Shown piece by piece: positions 1 to 9,333 of a stretch of 64,000 bases of DNA. The stretch lies in assembly GCA_023105745.1 (NCBI GenBank), contig JALGQZ010000006.1, positions 2,095,468 through 2,159,467 of the forward strand, in the 5' to 3' direction. Position numbers and translations under genes: made by a program. A model generated the notes under the pieces. That model made no database searches, was not told the origin of the DNA, and saw only the letters and a list, made by a program, of their open reading frames with translations. The stretch comes from Austropuccinia psidii (taxonomy: Eukaryota; Basidiomycota; Pucciniomycetes; Pucciniales; Sphaerophragmiaceae). Within the stretch, counting starts at the first letter, position 1. Each line of letters starts with the position of its first letter.

Positions 1-239
1 TTATAGCCCCAACTTAATGAGTTTAGTCAATCTTTGACTAGCATGCATCCTTGCAGCATTTTAAATAAGGAAATTGAAATCAGTACTTCTCAAATCATAA
101 TCAAGGTTGAGCACCCTCAATCACAATAAGTTTCCAAAGATCAATTTTATTACAGACTCAAGGAACACAACAATACCAAATTGCATCACTAAGCTTGCTC
201 AAGGCTCAGAATATGCTACCCAGCATGGTTACCCTATTC

Positions 240-360
240 CAGAAACTGACAGGTCCGGCAGCAGAATTACTGCCAGAGGGGGGAATTGAACCCGTTTCAA
301 ACTTGATGAAAGTGGAAAGCAACCCGGAATCACTAGCCACTACACCATTTGAAAATATAA
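240..360 (-). repeat. tRNA-like Pol III promoter head, possible SINE
   Basis: On the minus strand, 347-337 reads TGGTGTAGTGG, a good A box, and 292-282 reads GGTTCAATTCC, a good B box. The 44 nt between them are about 12 more than in a standard tRNA, and no acceptor stem can be paired. It is therefore tRNA-derived rather than a working tRNA. Just downstream on the same strand, 276-255 folds into a 7-bp hairpin. The unique-looking sequence down to position 1 may be the body of a SINE that starts here. It could also be a decayed tRNA pseudogene. Confidence 0.4.
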
Positions 361-416
361 CAACCCTCCTCAAATTGAAAGCTCCTTTAACATCACTCAT
401 CAATTTGATCACTATT

Positions 417-645
417 AAAAAAAAAAAAAAATTTTTTTTCAACTTAAAAAAAAAAAAAAAAAAAAAAATTTTTTTTTTTTTCAACATAAAAAAAAAAAAA
501 AAACTTTTTTAAGATAAAAAGAAAATGAAAAAAAAAATTTTTTTAATATAAAACAAAAAAAAAAAAATATTTTTTTTTCAACAGAAAATAATTTTCTTTT
601 TTAAAAAAAAAATCTTTTTTCAACATAAAAAAATTATAATAACAA
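417..645. repeat. Alternating poly-A / poly-T low-complexity tract
   Basis: Long A runs alternate with T runs, joined by short spacers of the type TTCAACATAA. The pattern recurs about five times with a loose period of 50-70 bp. It is self-complementary, so it could fold back, and run lengths are likely to be misassembled. Predicted lysine/phenylalanine peptides across it are artefacts. Confidence 0.8.
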
Positions 646-710
646 AAATAAATAAAATAAACTGTCGTGATTAAAATTAAGGATAAAAGATCAGATCAAA
701 TAAAGAAGGT

Positions 711-1413
711 AAAAAATTAGTCCTTGTATGACTTTAAACTACAGGGTAGCAACCTGAAGGCTAAAATTAGTCCTTGTATGACTTTAAACTACAGGGTAGC
801 AGCCTGAAGGCTAAAATTAGTCCTTGTATGACTTTAAACTACAGGGTAGCAACCTTAAGGCTAAAATTAGTCCTTGTATGACTTTAAACTACAGGGTAGC
901 AACCTGAAGGCTAAAATTAGTCCTTGTATGACTTTAAACTACAGGGTAGCAACCTGAAGGCTAAAATTAGTCCTTGTATGACTTTAAACTACAGGGTAGA
1001 AACCTGAAGGCTAAAATTAGTCCTTGTATGACTTTAAACTACAGGGTAGCAACCTTAAGGCTAAAATTAGTCCTTGTATGACTTTAAACTACAGGGTAGC
1101 AACCTTAAGGCTAAAATTAGTCCTTGTATGACTTTAAACTAAAGGGTAGCAACCTTAAGGCTAAAATTAGTCCTTGTATGACTTTAAACTACAGGGTAGC
1201 AACCTGAAGGTTAAAATCAGTCCTTGAATGACTTTAAACTACAGGGTAGCAACTTGAACGCTAAAAATGAGTCCTTGTATGACTTTAAACTACAGGGTAG
1301 CAACCTGAAGGCTAAAATTAGTCCTTGTATGACATTAAACTACAGGGTGGTTCCCAGACGGCCAAGATTTAGTCTTTGTATGACTCAAACTACAGGGGTA
1401 GCACACCATAGGG
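711..1413. repeat. 50-bp minisatellite, about 14 units
   Basis: The unit is exactly 50 bp, runs from CTAAAATTAGTCC to AACCTGAAGG and is repeated head to tail from 711. Units 1-10 differ by at most a few bases (CTGAAGG or CTTAAGG endings; one GTAGA for GTAGC). Units 11-14 (from about 1211) drift and gain single-base insertions, so the array decays toward its right end. The period is not a multiple of three, so peptides read across it are not real genes. Confidence 0.95.
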
Positions 1414-1566
1414 CTGAATATGCAAGTAGAATCAAGGAATCAAGAAAATAAAAAAAAATGAAAATATCAAAATTAACAACCAAGGTGAATAATAGAATAA
1501 TGAAGACTTCAAGGTGAAATTAATGAAGAATATTCAATCAAAAGAAAATACCAACTAGAAGAACTA

Positions 1567-2049
1567 TTGGAGGCAAGAACCATACAGATTGTGGCAATAC
1601 AAGAAACAAGATTAGCAGAAGCACAGAAATTGAGATATTCAAGACACAAATCAGTTAAATATTTGGACAAAAGGATGGCACATAGACCGAGAAATTCACT
1701 TGAACCAGGGGACTTGGTATTAGTTTATAATAAACCATTTGAGTCACAGTGGGGTTTACTCTTCAAGAACCGTTGGAATGTACCTTATAGAGTCATAAAT
1801 CAAATTAATAATGGACATTATGAGTTTGAAGAATTGGATGGCATTAAACTTACAAGAAAATTTGCAGCAAGTCACATCAAGAGGTTTTATCCCAGAGGAG
1901 AGAAAGTTCAATCAAGTACAGAGTCAGAAAATGACAGCAGTGAAGAAATTGAAGAAGAAGATTTAATATCAGAGGGAGAAGAAATTGATAAAAATGGATA
2001 TGATTTATATTGGCAAGCTTTTCAACTGGAATGCTGGGGACAGCATTAA
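1567..2049 (+). pseudogene. Integrase C-terminal fragment of a Ty3/gypsy element
   Basis: The fragment keeps only the last ~160 residues of pol. It has the integrase C-terminal layout: a basic helical lead-in, a PGDLVLVY strand (about residues 48-55), a KNRWNVPYRVINQINNG block that matches the GPY/F-type DNA-binding module, and SHIKRFYPRG near residue 105. An acidic glutamate/serine-rich tail follows. No core domain lies upstream; the DNA before it is the minisatellite and AT-rich sequence, so the element is 5'-truncated. The stop at 2047-2049 is followed at once by a purine tract and an LTR, the normal pol end of such elements. There is no chromodomain. The first ATG-like codon is only where the open frame begins, not a true start. 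Confidence 0.75.
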
Positions 2050-2051
2050 AT

Positions 2052-2062
2052 GGAGAGGGGGA
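2052..2062 (+). promoter_or_regulatory. Polypurine tract (plus-strand primer site)
   Basis: GGAGAGGGGGA lies directly between the integrase stop and the TG that opens the LTR at 2063. Position and composition fit the primer site for plus-strand DNA synthesis. Confidence 0.65.
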
Positions 2063-2504
2063 TGTGGTATTCCATACCATTAGTACCAGCTTCAAGCTTA
2101 CCAATAAACCAAAAGAAAAAAATGATAATAAAAAGAATTACGCAAAACAGATTTACACATTACAATTACAAATTTCAAAAAGAAATATACAACACACAGC
2201 CTCAAGATCTTATCAAAACAGTATAGTATCAAAGAATTTATCCACCTTATTGCATCATCAATAACAAATTATGTCATTAAAGGCAGTTAATCTAAATAAA
2301 GGTATATGAAGATGGACCAAAGCATCAGAAGATATATTTTCCCCACCTTGATTCAATTGAAAGAAGAAATACCTCAAGGCTATTCATAAAATTACAATAT
2401 GTTTTCCAAGAACAAAGGTTTGCTTAGTAATAGTGACACGCATCAAAATTGATAGAAATGATGAAATCTCCATATTAAAGTATGCAATACTAAAATAAAA
2501 CCAC

Positions 2505-3150
2505 CAGCATAATTCTCTCATAAAATACGTAAAAATAGAAACAAAAAATACTTTCCCCACCTTCAAGAAAACATCACCAGCCATATTATCTCAATGACCT
2601 CACATGACTCTGGAAAAAGTAAAATCTCACCAGCCAAATTATCTCAAATACATCACATGATTTTGATAAGAAACAGAAACACCAGCATAATTTTCTCATA
2701 TATATCATATGACTAGAAGAAAGTTCAATTGTCAGGAGCTGTATTTTCTCCACTTTCTTGGCAAAAAGAAAGTCTAACCAGCCAAATTATTTCAAATACA
2801 TCACATGATTTTGATAAGAAAAAGCACCACCAGCATAATTCTCTCATAAAATACATAAAAATAGAAACAAAAAATACTTTCCCCACCTTCAAGAAAACAT
2901 CACCAGCTATATTATCTCAATGACCTCACATGACTCTGATGAAAAGAAAATCTCACCAGCCAAATTATCTCAAATACATCACATGATTTTGATAAGAAAA
3001 AGAACCACCAGCATAATTCTCTCATAGAATACGTAAAAAATAGAAACAAAAAATACTTTCCCCACCTTCAAGAAAATCTCACCAGCCAAATTATCTCAAA
3101 TACATCACATTATCTTGATAAGAGAAACCACCACCAGCATAATTCTCTCA
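2505..3150 (+). repeat. Direct-repeat array inside the LTR-7 U3 region
   Basis: Two modules alternate. One reads CACCAGCCAAATTATCTC and continues through a conserved CACATGATTTTGATAAG. The other reads CACCAGCATAATTCTCTC and continues through ACTTTCCCCACCTTCAAG. Full or partial copies start near 2508, 2626, 2780, 2832, 2955, 3005 and 3082. Repeats in this position often act as enhancers, but that is inference. Confidence 0.8.
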
Positions 3151-3257
3151 GCAAACACGCTTCTACACCGAAACTACATGTCTCACTAGCTAAAACCTCT
3201 AAGCTATGATTTTTTCTAAGTACCCTATTTTGAGAAGCTCTATGGAGGCCCAAAAGC

Positions 3258-3266
3258 TATAAATAG
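3258..3266 (+). promoter_or_regulatory. TATA box of LTR-7
   Basis: TATAAATAG lies about 1.2 kb into the LTR and is followed by a CT-rich stretch with ATCATCATGG. The same TATAAATAGAG core stands in the D LTR at 58555, which supports its promoter role. Confidence 0.55.
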
Positions 3267-3364
3267 AGGTCCTCTCTCCCTCATTTTTCCCATCATCATG
3301 GAACAAGTTCCCACTATCCAGGATCACAACCATCCCTGAACTAGCAGGATATCTAGAATAGTAG

Positions 3365-3545
3365 TAGTGTTTTAGTAGTGAAAAGCTCAGTAGCTTAGTA
3401 TTAGTTAAGAATAGTAGTATAACCGTAGTAAAAGCTCAGTAGCCTTGCTCAGTAGCTTAGTATTAGTAAAGAATAGTAGTATAACCGTAGTTAAAGCTTA
3501 GTAGCCTTGCTCAAAAGCTTAGTGTTATTAACAAAGAGAAGTAGT
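3365..3545 (+). repeat. AGTAGT-rich tandem repeat downstream of the TATA box
   Basis: A module of about 70-75 bp containing AGCTCAGTAGC, TTAGTATTAG and ATAGTAGTATAACCGTAG is repeated two to three times. It lies in the presumed transcribed R/U5 part of LTR-7. No function can be read from it. Confidence 0.65.
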
Positions 3546-4081
3546 AGTGATATAAACTCAGTATTAAAAAAAATCCTAAAAGAATCGAATCCAGTAGTCT
3601 TATTATTAGTACTCATACCCAAAAAAAAATCATTATAATCAACCTAAAACCATAAAAAATATATATATTCTTATCATTCTTATTAAAAAAAAAACAAAAA
3701 AAAAATCCTTATTAGTTTTATTAAAATAACAGAAACCCAAAACACACATATATATATATATATTATCATCACTTTTATTTAAATAAAAAAATCTTAGTGT
3801 TTATTTTATCATAAATTTTAGATCAGAGTTTTACTGTAGTGTTATTGATAGGTCTGATTTAGAGACTGCTGATAAGTCTTCTCTATCTGTTAAAGCCACA
3901 AATCTTATTTTATTTTGTGATTCTCTGTAGGCTGACTATTCAGTATTATTTAGAGGGGCAGCTAATACACCTTAGCACCCATGGTTATTGGACAATTCTG
4001 AAATTCAAAACAGACTTACCAATAATTTCCCCCTCAAGGTACTGCCTTATTTCATCCCACATCACAAGGAGTTCCCACAAC

Positions 4082-5270
4082 GTTCTTTCATAGCAATCAA
4101 TTTTCTTACTCCAAAAGTAAAGTTTACTCTTGTAAGTCGTGAAAAACAGTCTGACAACAGAAAAGCCAATTATGGCATCATTGAACCCTGGTTTCGACCA
4201 AAAAAGGTCTGGTTTAAGCCATTTTAGACCCTTAATTCAGCCATTACTAAAGCAATACCTGGTCTAGAGCCTTCAAAACACGTCAGAATGTGTGTAAGAG
4301 GCTTAGAAGCCAGTTAAAACTGTTTTTACTAACATTGTTTTAGCTCAAGGGTAGTTTTACCCTCTTGGCAGAAGTTAAAACTACCCTGGTTGGTATCAAA
4401 ACCTCATCATCAATTGAGTCACAGACCCTGTGACTCAATTCCAGGCCAAAAGTAATGAAATTTTGCGTGGATTTTGACATCCCACACCAGTCAGCAAGGA
4501 ATTTGGGGGTCTAGCTCCCCCTTAGAGCTAGAGTGTCTTTTCCCACCCAGAATTAATCTTTCCAATTTATTTTTTTAACCCCTCATAATGTAATACAATT
4601 ATCCTTTACATATGTAATTCAATTGAGTTTTTAATTACACATCTGTAATAATTGATACCTCATATATAAATTAAAGTTCACTTATGTAATACACGCACAC
4701 ATTTTGACATTTCAATTGAAAATACTTCAATTCCTCATAACTTCTAAACTAAACAAAACACCTCAATTTTAACACAAAAATTGATGGTTAACACTACATG
4801 TGGTGTGAATTAAATTAAGGTTTTGAGGATTTTCATACTTTTGAACAAAAAATACTAAAAACTTAATTTCAGCTTATTTAGAGTTGAGTTACAGAAATTT
4901 CATCTAGAGGTGACCCCACTTCATTTTGTATGAGGAATCCAATGGTGTGATAATTTCTTTATGCTTATTTATTGCATAAAATTTAATACATTTTATATAA
5001 CTTTTTACCAAAAATATTTAAATTTCATAATTTGTATTAAAAATTCATTTTTACTTAATTTTTACCAGTAAAAATGTATTTTAATAATTTTAAGTTTTAT
5101 TGTAATTTTATTTTTGAATTATAATGAAATTTTAATTTTTTAAATATAAATTTGTATTTATATTTCAATTTTTATTTTTATAATATGAATAAATTCATTT
5201 TATTTATATTTGTATCCTAATTTATCATTTGTGGTCTTTTGGGTATATGAAAATACATCTAAGGCTCACA
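4082..5270 (-). mobile_element. Truncated LTR-1 copy, reverse orientation
   Basis: Its reverse complement matches the solo LTRs at 9334-11160 and 47239-49057. It runs from their TGTGAGCC left end (here the complement ends at 5270) to just past the TATA-box region, where similarity stops near 4082. The U5 third is missing. The TATA segment is mutated (complement of TTCTTTCATAG). The short stretch 3970-4081 between this and LTR-7 has no recognisable content. Confidence 0.8.
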
Positions 5271-5640
5271 ATCCCCCATCCCTCAGTCTAGAAGTTCCCC
5301 CATAGTCACCTCTCATCAACTTCAACCTGTGGTCAGCTCCAGTAGAAAGAGAGAAAAACTTTCCCCCTTTCCATTTCCTGCCACCCAAGTATTTCAACAA
5401 AGAGAGCATTGGCCCATCCGAGTTACTAGACAAGACCCAAATCGGCAAGTGAAAATCAAGATGCTGTGGCCAGGTTTTTTAGAAGGGTTGATTGAATATT
5501 CTAATGATATGACTATTCCTGGGACTTCCTCTGAGGAAATGGCTTAAAAATTTGCCTGATATGCAGATGAACTGATCAATGATTTCTAGAGAACTTTTGA
5601 TCATTTGGGTAGAGATAACTAGTTTCCTTTTCTTTGTTTG
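5271..5640 (+). pseudogene. Decayed ORF of an unassigned repeat-borne protein
   Basis: The plus strand keeps a protein-like frame with a basic serine/arginine lead, a PFPATQVFQQREHWPIRVTR-like block, an IPGTSSEEMA segment and then, past stops and a frame change, residues resembling a DELINDF / FDHLGRDN tail. It looks like a once-coding sequence because mixed polar and hydrophobic blocks survive across frames. I recall similar repeated proteins from rust genomes but cannot name a domain. GGGATGGGGGAT on the minus strand next to 5270 could instead be the purine tract of the element owning the truncated LTR-1. Confidence 0.4.
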
Positions 5641-5859
5641 TGTTTGGTTTTACTTCTATTCCCACTCTTATAAAATACTAAAAATAAAAATTAAACGTAA
5701 CCTACAAATGCATGATATGGGAGGGGATGCTGCTGCTTTAAATAATTAAAGAAATACAATTATAAAAGTAAATAAAGGAAACAAAATGAGAGAAAGAGAG
5801 AAAAAAAGAAAGAAAAAGAGAGTAAGGAAAGAATAAAGAAATTCCTGAGGTTGGTCTTT
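5641..5859. other. AT-rich spacer without recognisable features
   Basis: The stretch is short and A/T-dominated, with GAAAGAGAGAAAAAAAG-like purine runs near 5790-5830. I see no gene, repeat partner or promoter. Confidence 0.5.
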
Positions 5860-6030
5860 CTTGTGGTGAGTTGCTTGATTTTGGCCAAGGATGTTCTGAA
5901 AAATAAAACCAAAAATTTGATGCTCACAGAGTGATCAAGGTGATGTTTTACAAGAATTAGAACCCTCAGGGATGCATACCAGGAGATGGAACTTACTTTA
6001 ATAAATTCCACTCCCCACCAAGCCCCATAA
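5860..6030 (-). repeat. Post-pol direct-repeat module, copy 2 of E'
   Basis: Read on the minus strand, it holds TTTATGGGGCTTGGTGGGGA, then AAAGTAAGTTCC, then CTCCTGGTATGC, and ends near CACTCTGTGAGC. The same order occurs at 6190-6354 here and at 26986-27110 and 27252-27376 in copy A. It lies in the untranslated stretch between the chromodomain and the 3' LTR. Confidence 0.65.
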
Positions 6031-6189
6031 AAGAATAGAAAGCTTTGCCATAAATGAATTTGAGTTAAGGAATGTCTTGAATAATAATGAATTGCATAAT
6101 TTAGAATAATAAAATATTCAAGAAAAAGAAAATAATAAAGAAAAGAGAGAATTTGGACATATCTTGATGAAAGGTCCAAATTCAAGGGT

Positions 6190-6354
6190 ATTGATGTTGC
6201 AAGGTCTTCTAAAACTGTTCAAAGAAATTGACAAGTGCTCACAAAGCAGCAAAGGTGATTCTTAAAACATAATTGTGTAGAATACCCCCTTAAAGGTGCA
6301 TTCCAGGAAAGGAACTTACTTTCATGGATTCCAATCCCCACCCAGCACCATAAA
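6190..6354 (-). repeat. Post-pol direct-repeat module, copy 1 of E'
   Basis: It starts just after the pol stop on the minus strand and carries the conserved GTGGGGA, AAAGTAAGTTCC, TCCTGG and TTTGTGAGC landmarks. It is separated from its second copy by about 320 bp, against 270 bp in copy A. Confidence 0.65.
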
Positions 6355-6890
6355 TCAAACTCTTGAGGTATTTGGGCCAGGCTTGTCAGGATACAATGAG
6401 TGAAAATCTTTGAAAAGGTCTGGTGAGTTGGTGAGGTTGGAAGCTGGTTCCCAAGCTGTTCTTTCTGGGTCCTCACTGAATCCTTTCCACTCTAAAATAT
6501 ACCATAATTTACCTCTTTTGAGTTTTGAGTCCAGAACCTGAGCCACTTCCCATTCTTCTTGCTCCTCCACTAGGATTGGTGGTGGTGGCAATTGATTTAA
6601 ATTTGGGATACTTGACTGCTTGACTGGTTCTAGAAATGAAACATGGAAGAAACAGTGAACTGACTTCCATTTTTGAGGCAACTTGAGGTGATATTCATGG
6701 CTGCCAATCTTCAGAACTTCAAAGGGTCTAAGCCATCTTTCTGAGAGTTTCTTGGTTGGTATTGTTGTCTTGATGTTCTTGGAAGCTAGCCATACTTTGT
6801 CCCCAGGTTGGAAATCAGGTGGAACTGCCCTATTTCTATCTGCATACTTCTTAAAACGCTTTATTGCTGACTCCAATTCTTCTTTACCAT
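6355..6890 (-). pseudogene. Integrase C-terminus plus chromodomain of a chromovirus (E')
   Basis: The minus-strand frame reads, in order, KKYADRNRA, QPGDKVWLASKNIKT, a GPY/F-like RWLRPFEVLKIG block, HVSFLEPVK and a chromodomain. In the chromodomain, WEVAQVLDSK, YILEWKGF and TAWEPASNL keep the aromatic cage positions. Chromodomains of this class steer integration to methylated histone H3. The coding part begins abruptly near 6888, where the LTR of copy A starts, so everything upstream (core integrase, RNase H, RT) is absent. The open frame continues up to 6924, but that part is read from the LTR and is not pol. The rest of the element may be copy E at 31811-38968. Confidence 0.85.
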
Positions 6891-8521
6891 GAAGATTGAC
6901 CCTCCTCCATGGGTGTTGCGGCAATCATAACCTGGAACCAAGTTGGGGCCAATTGGCCACGCCATATCTTTTATGGCCAATCGGTCCCCTCTGGTGCTCT
7001 ATGGCCATTTGGCCATTTCAGGCTCCAATCATCCTTTTATGGCCTCAGGCCATATCCTGCCATCATTGGCCTCCTTGGCCAATTTCCACCTCACCAACCC
7101 CAGGCCTTTATCTTTGTTTTTGGGCCTGGGGGTCCTTTTGTCTTCTAGGGGCCTCCAGGCCCCCTAGCCATCACCATTGGCTTTGGGCCACCCCTTTTCA
7201 TTAGGGGGGTTTAGGCCTAAATGGCCTTTTTGGGCCATATAGGCCCCCTACGGCTTCTACGGCCCGTGGGCCGTAATTCACGGTCGATAGGCAAATTAGG
7301 CCCCTTTGGGCCTAATCCAATGAGGCCAAAAGGGGCCAAAGGGGGCAGCCATTTCGCCCCCAAGGCCAGGTGGGTCCCAAACCACAATTGGACCCACCTG
7401 AGCCAATTTTGGCCATCAATTCAATGGACACCAAAATGGCCATAGAACCCGTAGGACCCAAATTTGGCCATGGATCACCATGGCCTCTGGCAATAACCAG
7501 AGGCCACAAAACCAGCTCAGAAAGCTTTCCCCTCAACTTCAAGGGAATTCTTCCATTCCTCCATCCACCCCGTACTCAAGGTTGCAGGAGTGGTGCATAT
7601 ATGGTATTATATACCATTATGCACCATTTTTGCTCAGCAATTCAATGTTGATGTTTTTAGGACCAAATTCCAAAATTCCAAATCAAGGTCTCAAAATCCA
7701 ACGCCCATTTCGAAGGAGGATTCTTTAACCCATCAGTCTGGCAATCCATGGTGGCAATCAGAAGACCATTCAAGGATCCCAATCACCTGGCCCTGCAGAA
7801 GTTGGGTTGGCAATTTCATTCAGGATTATTCCAAGGGTATTCTCAGGGGTAATACAATTTTTCAATAAGTTGTCAAGGCATCAAGTATTTCAATACTCCT
7901 GCGACAACTCAATTGGTCCATACAGGTGTCAATCAATCAACCTGTATGTCCTTGGCCCAATTGGGCCAATTCAATCTTCCACTGTGGGAATTCAATCACA
8001 CAGTTCAATTTCAAGATGGCCAGAACTGTATTGGCCCAATTCAGAAAATACAGCCAGTGATCCACCTTCCAGGATCAGTCTTTCAGTTTTTCACATATAC
8101 TTGCCACCTTTCAGCACCTGGGGACTTTTTTGGCAGTTAATTAATATATTGGATTTATTTTTATCTTTATTTTCTTTTACATGGTTAAAGTTAATACTGA
8201 TAATCTTAAGTCAGTCATTCAGCACCCTTTCTCTTTTCTTCCTCGCCTGTCAGTGGATATTGGTGGTCATATCCCTTACTAATGCCATTTCCTTTTCTGG
8301 AAGGCTGAAACAGTGAATTGAGGATTCACTTGGTTGGCTTCTTTTATTATCTTTGGCCTTTGGCTTCTTATCCTTTCTTATCTCTGGCATACTTGTCTTT
8401 TCCATTCTTCTTCTTTAAAGAAATTCATCTTTTTTATTCTTCTTATCTTTTGGAGCCCTCCAAGTGAGGTCTTGATTCCTGAGTGCCAGGCCCTCTTGCT
8501 TCCATAAGAGGCCCTGTGAAA
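6888..8521 (+). mobile_element. 5' LTR of copy A (LTR-4)
   Basis: It aligns end to end with the 3' LTR at 27788 apart from its first ~10 bases, which do not match TGTCACAAC. The last bases read TGTGAAA where other copies have TGTGACA. It holds a GGCC-rich left half (about 6930-7510), a 34-bp palindrome (7592-7625) and a CT-rich right part. Proline/tryptophan-rich open frames in it, in several registers, are artefacts of GGCC repetition. Confidence 0.85.
7592..7625. repeat. 34-bp near-perfect palindrome of LTR-4
   Basis: The arms GGTGCATA and TATGCACC enclose TGGTAT and ATACCA around a TATA centre. It is preserved in all four LTR-4 copies here (also 28539-28572, 33865-33898, 41563-41596). Confidence 0.9.
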
Positions 8522-9236
8522 TTATATTAATTATCTCATAATTTCTTTCATTCTATTAATTCATTCTTCATCAATTTCATTCATTAATTCATCAAAATTA
8601 TGACTCTTTAACATTTTCTGAATTTGATGATTCTTTGTCATCTCTCAATTGTCTCTCACTCATTCTTCATTCTGAAAGTTGAAAGCTGAACAAATTTTAT
8701 TTTTTTTTATCTTTTTCAATCTTAATTTTAATCATCAATCTCATTTTATCCTTCATTCAGGCATCTTATCATTTTGATTTTCAAATTATTCATCAGATTA
8801 TTCAGACACGTTCTTCATATTAGGATTCAATTTGACTTTATTGCTCAAGAATTTTGATTTTCAGGAAGAATTCACTTGATAATTGATTTTATTGACTGAT
8901 TTGATATAATTGACATTGACTGACCTGAAGATTTTCATTGATTTTGCTGAATTTCACATCAACAATTGACATAAATTAATTTTGACACAAGAATTCATGG
9001 GACTGATTGATTTTCTCTGCAAGATTTGAATTTTTTATTGATTTTGATTGATTTATTTTATTGACTTCAAGATTTCATTGATATTGATTTTGACTTCAAG
9101 ACTCATTTGATTTTGGATTTATTGACGTACCTGAAGATTTTAATTGATTCATTGATTTCCTCAAGATTTGATTGTTGTTTCCGTACTTCAAGAAAATTCT
9201 GATTTTATTCATTTATTTCAATTTTTTATTCCTGAA
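8522..9236 (+). other. Leader of copy A between 5' LTR and gag
   Basis: This AT-rich leader is dominated by TTGATTTTATTGA-type words and shares its start (TTATATTAATTATCTC versus TTAAATTAATCAACTC) with the leader of copy E. No canonical TGG-starting primer-binding site follows the LTR. I see no open frame of note. Confidence 0.6.
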
Positions 9237-9333
9237 ATCATTCCCGTTGAAAATTCACCTCCTGCAAGACAAACCAGATCTCAGGCCAGAGCTCAAGCTG
9301 CTCTTAATCCAACTCCAAGAGTTCCTCTTGATG
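9237..9333 (+). pseudogene. Gag of copy A, segment 1 (N-terminus)
   Basis: The frame from 9237 gives a short basic, alanine/glutamine-rich start (PARQTRSQARAQAALN) that matches the start of gag in copy E. The codon where ATG is expected is ATC here and ATA in copy E (37525), so both gag starts appear lost. Segment 1 ends at the solo LTR-1; its last five bases, TGATG, are duplicated at 11161. Confidence 0.7.

Larger units (their letters stand above)
2063..3969 (+). mobile_element. 3' LTR of the truncated element (LTR-7), about 1.9 kb
   Basis: It begins TGTGGTATTCCATACCA, itself a small palindrome, right after the polypurine tract. It contains a direct-repeat U3 block and a TATA box with a pyrimidine-rich start region. 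The right edge is the weak point: I place it at ATACA (3969), but no second copy is present to confirm it. No coding frame inside looks genuine. Confidence 0.55.

Noticed and set aside
282..347. Functional tRNA gene
   Set aside because: The A and B boxes are good, but the acceptor and T stems do not pair and the interior is too long.
711..1413. CRISPR-like array of 50-bp repeats
   Set aside because: Units are contiguous without variable spacers, and the context is eukaryotic.
5760..6185. Hydrophobic 141-residue minus-strand protein
   Set aside because: It arises from purine-rich low-complexity DNA and covers the post-pol repeat module; the E' and A modules do not share the frame.
6896..7651. 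Several proline/tryptophan-rich proteins in the left half of LTR-4
   Set aside because: They occur in several frames at once, follow the GGCC repetition and lie inside an LTR; equivalents recur in all LTR-4 copies with different breaks.
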